Shown: positions 7,387-16,536 of the stretch, piece after piece | Position numbering within the stretch: position 1 is the stretch's first letter | Layout of the letters: each line of letters begins with the position of its first letter | DNA from: Pavlovales sp. CCMP2436 | Taxonomy: Eukaryota > Haptophyta > Pavlovophyceae > Pavlovales | DNA: 18,157 nucleotides | Assembly (NCBI GenBank): GCA_026770615.1 | Contig: MU631408.1 | Span: forward strand, 336,155-354,311 | Direction of reading: 5' to 3' | The notes under the pieces: model-generated | The model's database searches: none | Seen by the model: only the letters and a program-made list of their open reading frames with translations | Told to the model about the DNA's origin: nothing | Translations under genes and position numbers: made by a program

Positions 7387-7600
7387 ATGATCGATGCGGT
7401 TAATCTACTTTGGATGTTCCTCGTGCCAACATTCCTACATGTGTTGAAATGTTGTTATTCTAATATTGGCGATGATGTTGATACTTCGAATGCGGTTATT
7501 ATACAAAATCAGAAGAGCTTGCATGCATTATCATACAACGTGCTTATCGTGAATATAAAAAAATATATTATAAATTTAGCATGTCTTCGCGTTTCAAATC
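7387..7600 (+). pseudogene. Decayed plus-strand fragment with an IQ-like helix
   Basis: A plus-strand frame around 7495-7580 reads TKSEELACIIIQRAYREYKK, which resembles an IQ-type calmodulin-binding-like helix (IQRAxRxYxxxY). The upstream frame is interrupted by stops, and downstream the sequence runs into the opposite-strand fibre module. It may be the end of a lost gene or coincidence. Confidence 0.25.
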
Positions 7601-8047
7601 TTCGGTTGACGAGACTACTGTCATGCTTAAAACCTTATCGGGGTATGATATCCACGTCTTATTTACTGCGTTAGATATGGATGAATTGATAACGCCCATG
7701 TGCAATTTATTAGTATTAGTAACTAAAGGCATCGATCCACCAAAATCTCGCGTGTTTTTAGTAGTTCTTGCCGTACGATTGTCACTTAAATATATTTTAA
7801 ATTCGGCAATATTGTGGGCTTCAGAGTAGCCCGTGAATCTCAAGTAGTTATTTTCTATACCACCACTGTATGACAAATCGAATCCAGTGCTAGTATTTGT
7901 CAAGGTAGTCGTCGCTTTAGTGTTATTAAAATACAAATTTAAAACCTTATCGGGGTATGATATCCACGTCTTATTTACTGCGCTAGATATGGATGAACAT
8001 ATATTGCTTTTTGGAATCTTTGGTATTGGAATAGACGCGTTACTCAA
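7568..8047 (-). pseudogene. Fibre-tip module, copy B (lectin-like)
   Basis: A 159-codon minus-strand frame. Core residues (LSYSGGIENNYLRFTGYSEA, AEFKIYLSDNRTARTTKNTR, FGGSMPLV) are nearly identical to 8676-8945. Flanking the core are two copies of a 20-residue motif ending AVNKTWISYPDKVL, encoded by a ~60-bp direct repeat (about 7630-7690 and 7935-7995). The W-I-S-Y-P and V-L-N-L-Y strands and Gly/Ser/Thr-rich beta content fit a laminin-G/concanavalin-like fold, often found in host-binding tips. It appears to be a duplicated 3' portion of the large fibre gene with an internally duplicated segment. Confidence 0.55.
7690..7876. repeat. ~185-bp direct repeat, copy 1 (partner 8763-8948)
   Basis: Shares with 8763-8948 the blocks AAAGGCATCGATCCACCAAA, TTTTTAGTAGTTCTTGCCGT, ATTGTGGGCTTCAGAGTAGC and TTTTCTATACCACCACTGTA in the same order with scattered substitutions. 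It encodes the conserved fibre-tip core on the minus strand. Confidence 0.9.
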
Positions 8048-8079
8048 AAAAGATGCTCATGTGAATGCTGCCGACTATT

Positions 8080-8640
8080 TCACAAATTAGAAGTTCTTGA
8101 AAATAATAATGCAATGGGTAATGTCCATATCATATAATTAGTCCAAAAGACGGTAAACCGAGAATAGAAGTAATGCTTGCATAGAAGTAATGCTTTAATA
8201 GAAGTAATGCTTGCATAGAAGTAATGCTTGAATAGAAGTAATGCTTGTATAGAAGTAATGCTTGAATAGAAGTAATGCTTGTATAGAAGTAATGCTTGAA
8301 TAGAAGTAATGCTTGTATAGAAGTAATGCTTGTATAGTGCATAATTCATCTCCGTCGATTTTAATTCATCCGCAATTAGAGAATATCTTATGAAAACTTG
8401 TGATTTGGACATGTTTGTTATATTGCAAAGATAGTTGATTAATTTCTTTTTTGTTGTAATCCCGAATATTAACGGATCGACATAAAAACCATCGGATAAA
8501 TTAAGTGTTCCGTTAATAGATACATCAAAAGAACTATCTGCTTCTTGATAAATGCCCTGCTTTTTCTATCAAACTTAAATATTTAATTATCGAAATGTGC
8601 ACTGATGTTGCCGAGCTTATAGGTTTCAAGTGCATCACGA
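8080..8640 (-). pseudogene. Fragmentary structural-type gene containing a tandem array
   Basis: Minus-strand coding traces run from about 8640 downward: LQKLNDDRDALETYKLGNIS, an in-frame TAA, a frame change, then EADSSFDVSINGTLNLSDGF and ADELKSTEMNYAL. The 17-bp array (8164-8338) then begins, and after it the frame reads to a stop at 8080. The beta-rich NGTLNLSDGF stretch suggests another piece of the fibre system. It lies between the two tip copies, so it may be the N-terminal side of a second fibre gene ending in copy B. Confidence 0.4.
8164..8338. repeat. Tandem array, ten units of 17 bp
   Basis: The unit GAAGTAATGCTTG(T/A/C)ATA is repeated ten times with almost no variation outside one position; one unit is a base different (TGCTTTAATA). 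Since 17 is not a multiple of three, the array is open in several frames of the minus strand (YKHYFYSSITSIQALLL periodicity). No spacers of varying sequence, so not CRISPR. Confidence 0.95.
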
Positions 8641-8762
8641 TCATCATTTAATTTTTGCAATCATTTTTTCTCAATTCAAAAATTAGAGGATTTGTTTCCA
8701 AAATTATTCAAAAATATATGCGTAAGAGCTCTGTTTTTTGAAAATAAATTAAGTATTTTTGA

Positions 8763-8948
8763 CCCCATGTGCAATTCATTAGTATTAAGAACTAAAGGCA
8801 TCGATCCACCAAAATCTAGCGTATTTTTAGTAGTTCTTGCCGTACGATTGTCACTTAAATATAATAAAAAATCGGCAATATTGTGGGCTTCAGAGTAGCC
8901 CGTTAATTTCAATAAATTATTTTCTATACCACCACTGTATGACATATC
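8763..8948. repeat. ~185-bp direct repeat, copy 2 (partner 7690-7876)
   Basis: Same-strand copy of 7690-7876. Differences are scattered substitutions, several of them silent on the minus strand, which suggests that selection acted on both copies after duplication. Confidence 0.9.
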
Positions 8949-10286
8949 GATTTATAACGATCTCAACCTGTGTCCACACGGTAGTCGATAGTAAACCGTC
9001 GTTGCTGCTCTATGATGCGGATGCATTGAGTTGGCTATAATTTCTATTAGCGTCTATAAATACATACGAAAATCTTTGATTGTTGATTCTCAACATCATT
9101 CCACGCGATAAATTACCTGATCCCGATAACCATGTCACTACGCCCAAATCCGTAATTTTCGGACGCTTACCTATTGTTAAAATGGGAGTGTCTTTAGCTT
9201 TTGTATTATTTAATTTAATTTTTTAAATAGCAAGCTCATACCTGTCGCGTTTGCTGTTTTAGAAGCTATCGATATAAATGTATTAGTTGTCGCTATATTA
9301 GCTAAAGCGGTATACGGATTCAAAACTTTGATATAGCCGTATCCTGTCCCCAGAGTGGCGTCACTATTAACGTGTCAGTTGTCCCTGTTCCACTACGTAT
9401 CAGTGTTAAATCTTTACCACTGATATCATTCAGATTAGTGTTAAATCGATATTCTACAAATGATGTAATGACGTCCACATCATTATATCATAATGAAATT
9501 TTATTTTCGCCTAGCCACATCCTAGGTAAACCGGCAGTCTCCAAGCAGATCAAATGGGTAATGCCGCACTAGAATTCTATCTGAAATTAATAGTATTCGT
9601 TAATCCGCTCGATGTTTGACGTGTAATCGTCATGGACCTGTTAATATTTTCGTTAACGAAAGTAGGGGGTAATTGACTGTAATATATTGTAAACGAATAA
9701 TCCTTTACGATTCAGATTTACGATCCATATATATGTATGAGAACGAATAATCTTTTACGTCAAAACGATCCAGATCACGTAAAGCAAATTGTACATTTGA
9801 ATTGTCATTTATTGTGAAGTTTTCAAATTTCATTGATCGTAAATAAGTGGAATCTGGATAGATTACGGCGGTCGATGATGTCGTTGGTGATGGTAATTGA
9901 CCAATAATATCGTAAAGCGCTAATAAACTACCTTTGAACCATGCTGTCGGCGGTATACTAATTGCTGTTTAATCGATAGGTCCAGTTAGTAAAATATTTT
10001 GCTTCGAAATTAAACTAGCTCTGATTAAACATTTATCATAATCATTCAAAAAATTGATGTAAGAATTTTTGATCGTTTGAATTCTAAAAATCTATATTTT
10101 TTTGACTTTGATTAACAATGGATAGCGTCATAGGTGGATCTACCCTATCTAACCGTCTATTTTCGAGATCGCTCGATGTAATTGAATCGGTTAACCATAT
10201 TCGAATATTAGATATATATGGTGAGGTGGTGTGTCCACCAAATAGACGAAATTGATAATCAGATGACCCCCATCTTCAATAATCAG

Positions 10287-10319
10287 AATAGTAATCAGAA
10301 GCATCTTCTGATTACTATT
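10287..10319. repeat. Perfect 15-bp inverted repeat with 3-nt loop
   Basis: AATAGTAATCAGAAG, loop CAT, CTTCTGATTACTATT. It lies inside the fibre coding region just after the third lectin-like block, where the reading frame breaks. It may be a small hairpin-forming insertion or a templated inversion; no U-tract follows, so a terminator role is not supported. Confidence 0.9.
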
Positions 10320-12387
10320 TCTCATCTTCACCGGTATCGTGGTGTGATCTTTGTGCCACTACTAACCACATCAATCGGAAGACCATCAAGCCATACTTTT
10401 ATCGTTATGCTTGATGAGAAAAACCCCGGTATTTGTACTGTAGTATTGCTCCATTTCTTATCACTTAAAACCGCATTCTTTGTCGAAAAAGCATTATTAT
10501 AAAAACCATTAGGATCACAAAATAGAAATTGAAAACTATTGTTATTAAGAATTCGCAAATTAAACCCTGATCCTGTCGTATTAGTAGAAGCACTGTTATA
10601 TGTTGTATCAGATATCAAAGTTCCAATTCCAAAAACCACGTTACCAGAACCAGATGCTTTTTGAAACAGTTTTATGTCGAAGCTCATTGTGAGACCTGGG
10701 CCTCCTGACGTGCTTGATATATCGATGGTATTAGGCGGTCCGTCAATTACAAACGCTCATACATCCCCACGTCTGAAATATGGCTTTCCATATAAATCTC
10801 GGCCCTGTTCAGTAGTCGTACCGACCAAATCTTTACTATTTCCTGACGTATCTGTGTTATCGTACATTAAATATTCAACTAGTGGAGAATCCATAGATAG
10901 CGTCAAATCATCGATCAAGGTTTCTGCCAATGTTGATTTTAAGAATATTTTCAAATCTGCTAAAAAAAAAGTGCTTGAATATATTTGTAATAAATTTGTA
11001 GTTGAATTATCGGATGTAAATAATCTAAGCACAGTTACGTTAGCTCCGCTCGCTCAATATGTTTGTAAGATATTATCGATATAATATCAACTTGTCCAAT
11101 ATTTGTTATTACTACGTCATAATGTCACCATACATTCGTATCGATATTATCCAAAGTAAACGTTCTTCTAGAAGATCCTAATCGACTAAATCTAACTCTC
11201 ATAGTTGTTGAATTAAATAAAACACGTATACCTTCACATTTGACTTCTGTATTATTAGCGGCAGTAATAAAATAGTCGCCCATCGAAACTATTTTTTGAT
11301 GAGATGAATCAGTAATATTTTTGAAATCATTTGATATATTTACATTATTGAGGTGTAATTTCAGGTATTAACTTTCAACCCGATATTTGAAGTATTTGAT
11401 AAAAAAACATTTGATAGAATGATAAAATTTTCATCGTTATTTACTTAATTAGTTGGTCTGTTTTGTAATTCCAAGATATTACTATCGTAGCGATTATTCG
11501 AAGAATTGATAACATTGCTTAACGTGTTGAACATTGACCCATTCACTTTATAAGATAGATATGTATCAGTATCTTGAATTGTGTAATAATTTGTAATTTT
11601 TTAAGTATTTGATGAAATCGCTATGCCATATCTAATATTTGACGATTCTACTATTGATTTATCTAGTTTGTGTCGACTGTTGTTGTAATGTCTGTTATAT
11701 TATGCTTTATAACATCAATAGCATTAGAGTTAGCTATAACTCTACCATCTAAATTTAAAAAACCTTCGTCAATTTTATTAACGACTTGGCCGCCTAGTGT
11801 CATGCCCCCGGATATTCACGTAGCACCCACAATATTTTTGATATCAACCATTTCGTTAAGGGTATTATTAATTACTGCGTTAGCTGCATCCTGAAGCAAA
11901 TCTTTGATTGCTTGAGTTGTGAGATAATTATTAAACTCTCCTTTTGACAAATAAGTATTTGATATAGAATTATTTTGAGAATTCTCAGATGTAATATATT
12001 CGGATGACAAGAGTCTTAAATTAATAGCTTCGTTCGATGTTGTCAATTCAGTATTTATTACAGATATTTTACTATATATAATTTCTATATTTCCATTTGA
12101 TATTTCTAAATTTCTATTTGTTGTTATTAAATTTTCATATATTTTACTAATAGAAGAATCAATTTGACCTATTTGGTGATTTGTTTCAGTTTTAAACGGA
12201 TTTAACGAACTGCCTAATGCTGTAATATTACATGTATTAGAATTTGTAATAGCCGTTAATTCGTTAAACGCTTGCTCGCCAAAAATCGACATCTCCAAAT
12301 TCGACATATATCGCCAAACCCTTGCGTGTCTCTTCCAGATTTACCAAAGTGTGATTTGATTGACGATGGTTAAACTCGATTCATCTT

Positions 12388-12608
12388 TTATATACATGGT
12401 TTAGATTTTTTTTTAAATTCTTCTTCTAAAATTATGTATATTTCATCGGGTAACATCGGGGATTTTTCAGCATGATACGAAGCAATGCCGTAATCGAAAT
12501 TTATAACGGGAAACTCTTCTAACATTTCGTCTATACTTTTTTCACGGGGAACTTCTTGCTTGCGAAACTCGATAAAACTGTTTCTAAGTTATTATTTTCT
12601 TGGTTCAT
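12388..12608 (-). pseudogene. Small acidic element protein, one frame change
   Basis: ATG at 12606-12608 (MNQENNNLETVL), then a frame change leads into RKQEVPREKSIDEMLEEFPV, NFDYGIASYHAEKSPMLPDE and a Lys-rich end, with TAA at 12388-12390. About 74 residues. It lies just upstream of the large fibre gene on the same strand, 80 bp away, and could be co-transcribed with it. No family recognised. It is head-to-head with the plus-strand ORF whose natural ATG is about 12 bp away at 12621. Confidence 0.45.
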
Positions 12609-12620
12609 TAATAGTTACAA

Positions 12621-13077
12621 TGGACGAAGAAAAAATGAAGAACCTATAATTTTTGAGACGATTGATGAAGAAATTATTGTAAACCTACCGATTAAAGAAA
12701 ATAAATCACGTTCTGATAAGCAAAAAGAAGCTTTGAAAGTGATGATTGAAAACCGTAAAGAACGTGCTATAATTGAACGTGCTAATCGGAAGGAAAAACG
12801 TGCACCGAAATGGAACAGGGAATTAAATTCACAAGATAAAGAAATAAAAGACATGAAAAGTACTATCGAGATGTTGAATAACCAAATCTTGGACGATAAA
12901 AAAGGTTTGATTGTCGAAGAAAAAATTGAAGAACCTGCTAAACGAACCGGTTTACATGACGGAGTTTATTACCATGAACCGCCGATTATTCGACAAACTC
13001 CGTATTATGAAGCAGAAATCATGTATAATTTTGGTCCAATGGATCGACTGAGTTTGTTGCGTAATGTTTTGCGTTAG
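12621..13077 (+). CDS. Charged coiled-coil element protein, unknown
   Basis: The plus-strand frame is open from 12556 to TAG at 13075-13077. The first natural-looking ATG (12621, MDEEK) is in another frame and joins by a single-base shift within about 20 bases, so the true start may be 12621 with a damaged codon. Content: an acidic N-terminus (EEPIIFETIDEEIIVNLPIK), a long Lys/Arg/Glu helix (about codons 50-110) and a Pro/Tyr-containing C-terminus (YYHEPPIIRQTPYYEAEIMY). Small highly charged proteins of this kind are common in Polinton-like and large DNA viruses, but I cannot assign a function. It is the only substantial plus-strand gene in the right two-thirds of the element and is convergent with the ORF at 13133-13531. 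Confidence 0.5.
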
Positions 13078-13132
13078 ATACACCATGATTATATTAATAT
13101 TAGATTATAATATCATCGACATATCAAATTTT

Positions 13133-13531
13133 TTATTGATAAAGAGATTTTATTACTTTAGTTTTTTGTAAAAAGATTTGCTGTAGTGTCATAACATCTT
13201 TATTAACTCGTACGTGTTTATATACATCTTTATTATCAGCAATAGACCACAATCGTTGATGGATGATAAGATTTTCGTCACATAGTTCATTGATTTGTTT
13301 TAGAACAGGTAATTGTTTTTTTTCTAATTTTTCTTTTTCACCAATTGAATAGAGAGAGATATCTATTAATTCTGATTGATCGAGCATAATTTCTACTTGC
13401 ATTTTAAAATAAAACACATGTACGTCGTTTATTAAATTTAAATACGTCGTAATAGTAAGTTGGTCTTGTAAAACTTTGATGTGAACATCTACGTTTGCTA
13501 TTATATGGTTCTCTTTATCATCTCCAAACAT
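13133..13531 (-). CDS. Intact 132-codon element ORF, unknown
   Basis: ATG at 13531 (MFGDDKENHIIANVDVHIKV) to a stop at 13133-13135, uninterrupted, which makes it one of the few intact element genes. Predicted mixed beta (residues 10-45) and helical C-terminal part (EKEKLEKKQLPVLKQINELC, TLQQIFLQKTKVI). No recognised motif. AT-rich runs just beyond both ends share a similar string (ATTAATATTAGATT..ATCGACATATC and ATTAATATTAGATT..CACCGACACATC, near 13094 and 13541), possible shared transcription signals. Confidence 0.55.
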   Translation of the reverse strand: MFGDDKENHIIANVDVHIKVLQDQLTITTYLNLINDVHVFYFKMQVEIMLDQSELIDISLYSIGEKEKLEKKQLPVLKQINELCDENLIIHQRLWSIADNKDVYKHVRVNKDVMTLQQIFLQKTKVIKSLYQ

Positions 13532-13654
13532 CCTGTATTATTAATATTAGATTTTTATTTCACCGACACATCATTTTTTTTTACGCGTTTACTTTCCTTA
13601 ACTATAAAATAATGTGTGCGTTATTACACCTTAGTTCATATTTATTTTGTATTT

Positions 13655-13920
13655 TTTTATTTGAGGAGAGATATGTAATAGAAACATTATAGAAGGAGAA
13701 AAAGAGAAAAATCCAAAATAAATCCAAAAATCCAAAAATTCAAGCTTAAATGAAACATTTTCAAATTTCGAAATTAAAAAAAATGAAAAACATAAATAGT
13801 AAAAATAAATTTAAATAAATAGAGAGTATCATTTAAGCTTGGATTTTTGGATTTTTTGATTTATTTCGGATTTTTTTGATTTTATTTGGATTTTTTTTAT
13901 AGAAATACCCTATTAACAGT
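13655..13920 (-). repeat. Internal foldback repeat, copy 2 (inverted)
   Basis: Reverse-oriented counterpart of 5728-5965: AACATTATAGAAGGAGAAAA, AAAATCCAAAATAAATCC, CAAGCTTAAATGAAA, an AT spacer, AAGCTTGGATTTTTGGAT, and CTATTAA at the end. The spacer is more diverged than the arms. It separates the fibre/small-gene block from the replication/recombination block and abuts the 3' end of the helicase gene. Confidence 0.88.
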
Positions 13921-13923
13921 ATT

Positions 13924-16215
13924 TTAGAAATAATTGACATAGTTCTTTTTATCAACGTGTTTCTTCTTTAAAATATTCAATTTTTTTAACTCAGTCTCAA
14001 CTTTAGATTTTTGAAACTTATCTAAAATTTCACTAACTTCTTTGATAGACATAACAAAATCCATATCAAATCCGAACTTTAGTAAAATCAATCGAAGTAT
14101 TGACATAGAATTTACATCATCATCATCATCTTGATCGAACTCTTCTTTTTGTGAACAGGTATAGATTTTTTAACATAATGCTGTAGCATCAAATAAACTG
14201 TTGCGTTCATCCACTCCTCTGTTAAGCATTTTTCTCTTAGATAAGCTTCCCTTATTTTGTAAGCATCGATAAGACGCTGATCCTCTCCATCTTTTTCATA
14301 TCATCAATGGTCTCTTTGCTTTTGAATTGAACACTAGAACTAAATGCTAAGTCATGTTTTAAAACGTCAACAGTATTATACGTAAGCCAATTATTACCCA
14401 TCACTTGTAAGGTAGTATCAATTTAACTACTGCATCAACTTTATCGTAGTTATGCTTACATATATGGTCGTAATTTCCACCACTAAGCTTTTTCCATAAC
14501 TGCCCATTTCTTTTTAGATTTATTTCAACGCTCGGCGTTTCTTGAGAAATAGCAAGGCAAAAAAATTGTAAATCTAGAATCCAATAATTGCGATTAGGCG
14601 CGGAGTCAGATGATGCAGGCGTCATCTTATTATATCATAAATATAAGAAGTAACCAAATTCAAACGAATTGACGTAACCACCAAAAGCAGATTTAAGATT
14701 ATCGAATTGAATACCCTTTCCACAATTACGATTACCGCAGTACTCGATAAGATTCTTATCTTCACAATGTCCAGCAAATGCACGCGACAACGCATTTAAT
14801 GCAATCTGACAATCTTCGCCGTATAAATTATCGTAAATACTTTCTTTAATTTGCTTAATGACGACGTGATTAGAATCGTCGAAATATTCTTTATAATTTC
14901 TGTTAATCATAACACAGCTATAAAATCGAAATCAACTTTATCCCAAGTAAATAACTCATTTAAAAAAAAATCTAAGACGCCATCTTTGAAACAAATTTTC
15001 CCTTTAGTAGTTGTGTGTAATTTAGTATAGATGTTATTATTTGAATCATCTGCAGTCGCTATTTTAACATACAACGCTGCTAAATGTACTTTGCCTTAGT
15101 AGTCCATTCAGAATATTTCATAAGTTTACCATCCTCTGTAGATGGGGGTAGGAAAATCTCAGAAGATAAGATGTAATTAAGTAAGTATTTCTCAATTTTT
15201 TCCGGGTCACATAACCAAATATGATATTTTTCATAGAATAATTGCCGTTCGTAATAGATTAGAGAATCTTTAAGTTCTTCTAAAATTATAATAGCTGCAT
15301 GATTATCATCGTTTGCTAATTTTACAAACGGTTTAATTTTGCTCGTCCACTCGTGCGAAATTTCTTTTTGTATTACTTTGATATGTTTGTATCCGAGATT
15401 TTCATTGAGTCGCTTAGCCCCTTCTATCAATAACTCATGTGGGAACTCCTTTTCACCATCTAATTTAGAAATATAATCATCATTGTGAATATAAACACTT
15501 AAATACCGTCCTTTTTCTAATAAAAACGAGTCCCATTCTAATAATAAATGCCTCTCATACGTTTTTAACAAAATAGCCATTAGCGAAGCCTTTGGATTGA
15601 GCTTTTTTAATAAAAGTTTTTGGTCTTTGCCGATTTTTAGATTATGTAGATCAGAATGCTGATCCCAAATTCTTTCCATTAGGGCATCCATATCAATTTT
15701 AAACATTCTTTAACATAGTAAGACCTTCAGGCGTTATATTGCCTTCAATATCTTGATAATCATAACAATTTTTTTGTAAATTACCACTGTATAATACTTT
15801 GAGAAATTCGGTTTTAGCTTTTTGCGACTACTGCTAACTGTTTTTAAACACATGTCTCTGTTTTCGATATACTTTAAAATGTGTGTGTGCGGTAAATTAT
15901 AATCAATACAATACTTGAGTGCTATTATGTAATGCATTTTTCAATTTCTGTATCCCAATACCAGCGTTTAGCTAACGGATTACGTAAATCAAACCGTAAC
16001 GCTTGCAGACCAATGCCATTCTCTAGAAAAAGAAGACCTAATTGTTTTTCGGCACAACCACTCCCATACGTATAAGAAGTATTAACCTTCCTACCATTAA
16101 TACGGTGCTTATTGTATTCTGTTAGTCGCTTTCTGTCTACACTATTTAATCGGTCATCTGATAAAATGGGTCTCATAACTTCTTCATCGAAATACTCAGT
16201 CTTTACAAACGCCAT
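13924..16215 (-). pseudogene. TV-Pol DNA polymerase fused to D5-type SF3 helicase, frameshifted
   Basis: About 765 codons on the minus strand from ATG 16215, readable only by following eight to nine frame changes. The N-terminal part (about 16215-15080) matches the TV-Pol family, a family-A-like polymerase of Polinton-like viruses and virophages. Visible are GLQALRFDLRNPLAKRW, WDTEIEK with a following His (metal-binding motif position), HILKYIENRD, LFYEKYHIW and SVYIHNDDYIS at the motif C position, where His-Asp is usual. The C-terminal part (about 15078-13924) is a superfamily-3 helicase: KICFKDGVLDF, ALSRAFAGHCEDKN, Walker A GNRNCGKG (near 14720), a Walker-B-like CLAISQETPS (near 14550), then KKLSGGNYDHICKHNYDK at the sensor region and a C-terminal helical tail. 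Such proteins unwind and copy the element's DNA. Breaks lie near 15925, 15825, 15700, 15080, 14910, 14635, 14415, 14265 and 14140. Non-functional as read. Confidence 0.75.
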
Positions 16216-16250
16216 TGTTCTATTCTATACAAAGATAATATTTTTGTCCT

Positions 16251-16480
16251 TCAATAAAAAATGAGAACAATACAAATCATTTTCTTTTTCATTTCAATCT
16301 CTTTCTGTAATTTTATGAGTCTGATTTCTTTTCTTTCAAATTCACCGGAAACTCCGAGATTTTTACAAACACTTTCATAATAACGATCGTTACGTTTAAC
16401 AATAATCAACTCCCTATTTTTAGCATAATATTTTTCATTTTAAGGATGTGCGCAAGGCGAAGATCATCATTAGCAAACAT
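16251..16480 (-). pseudogene. Small basic element protein, one frame change
   Basis: ATG at 16478-16480 gives MFANDDLRLAHILKMKNIM, then a one-base shift leads to KNRELIIVKRNDRYYESVCK, LGVSGEFERKEIRLIKLQKE and a Lys-rich, finally hydrophobic end with TGA at 16251-16253. About 76 residues, basic and helical. It sits between recombinase and polymerase-helicase genes on the same strand. Too short to assign; a DNA-binding accessory protein is possible but only inferred. Confidence 0.4.
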
Positions 16481-16515
16481 ATGCTTTATTATATAGATTA
16501 CATGTTTATTCTTAA

Positions 16516-16531
16516 TTTTTTTTTTTTTTTT
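16516..16531. repeat. T16 homopolymer
   Basis: Run of 16 T on the plus strand directly 3' (on the minus strand 5') of the recombinase stop codon region, in non-coding sequence between two minus-strand genes. A likely site of length error in sequencing. Confidence 0.9.
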
Positions 16532-16536
16532 AACGT

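Larger units (their letters stand above)
8676..12307 (-). pseudogene. Giant fibre/adhesin-like gene, coiled coil plus laminin-G-like domains
   Basis: ATG at 12307 opens 163 codons of Asn/Ser-rich coiled coil (EISNGNIEIIYSKISVINTE), as in viral and phage fibres. Coding then continues in the same strand across in-frame stops and frame changes: LGGQVVNKIDEGFLNLDGR (about 11760), DTDTYLSYKVNGSMFNTLSN (about 11530), then a lectin-like block with GDYFITAANN, TFTLDNIDTNVW, HYDVVITNIGQVDI (about 11290-11080). A second block is at 10757-11032. A third (10328-10740) has KKWSNTTVQIPGFF and TIKVWLDGLPI, typical laminin-G strand motifs. A further segment (about 9760-10010) contains TAWFKGSLLALYD, and a tip block (8676-9170) has ITDLGVVTWLSGSGNLSRG and the core shared with copy B. 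Original size would be about 1,200 residues if one gene, though it may be two or three. Such proteins bind host surface glycans. Clearly inactive as it stands. Confidence 0.6.

Noticed and set aside
8164..8338. CRISPR-like array
   Set aside because: Contiguous 17-bp units without unique spacers; eukaryotic/viral context.
12388..13531. Major capsid protein, packaging ATPase or protease among the small genes
   Set aside because: The proteins are too short and show no Walker motif, jelly-roll signature or catalytic Cys/His pattern that I could recognise.
13495..13692. Plus-strand 65-codon ORF before the second foldback repeat
   Set aside because: Overlaps the start of the intact minus-strand ORF and runs into the repeat; hydrophobic low-complexity sequence.
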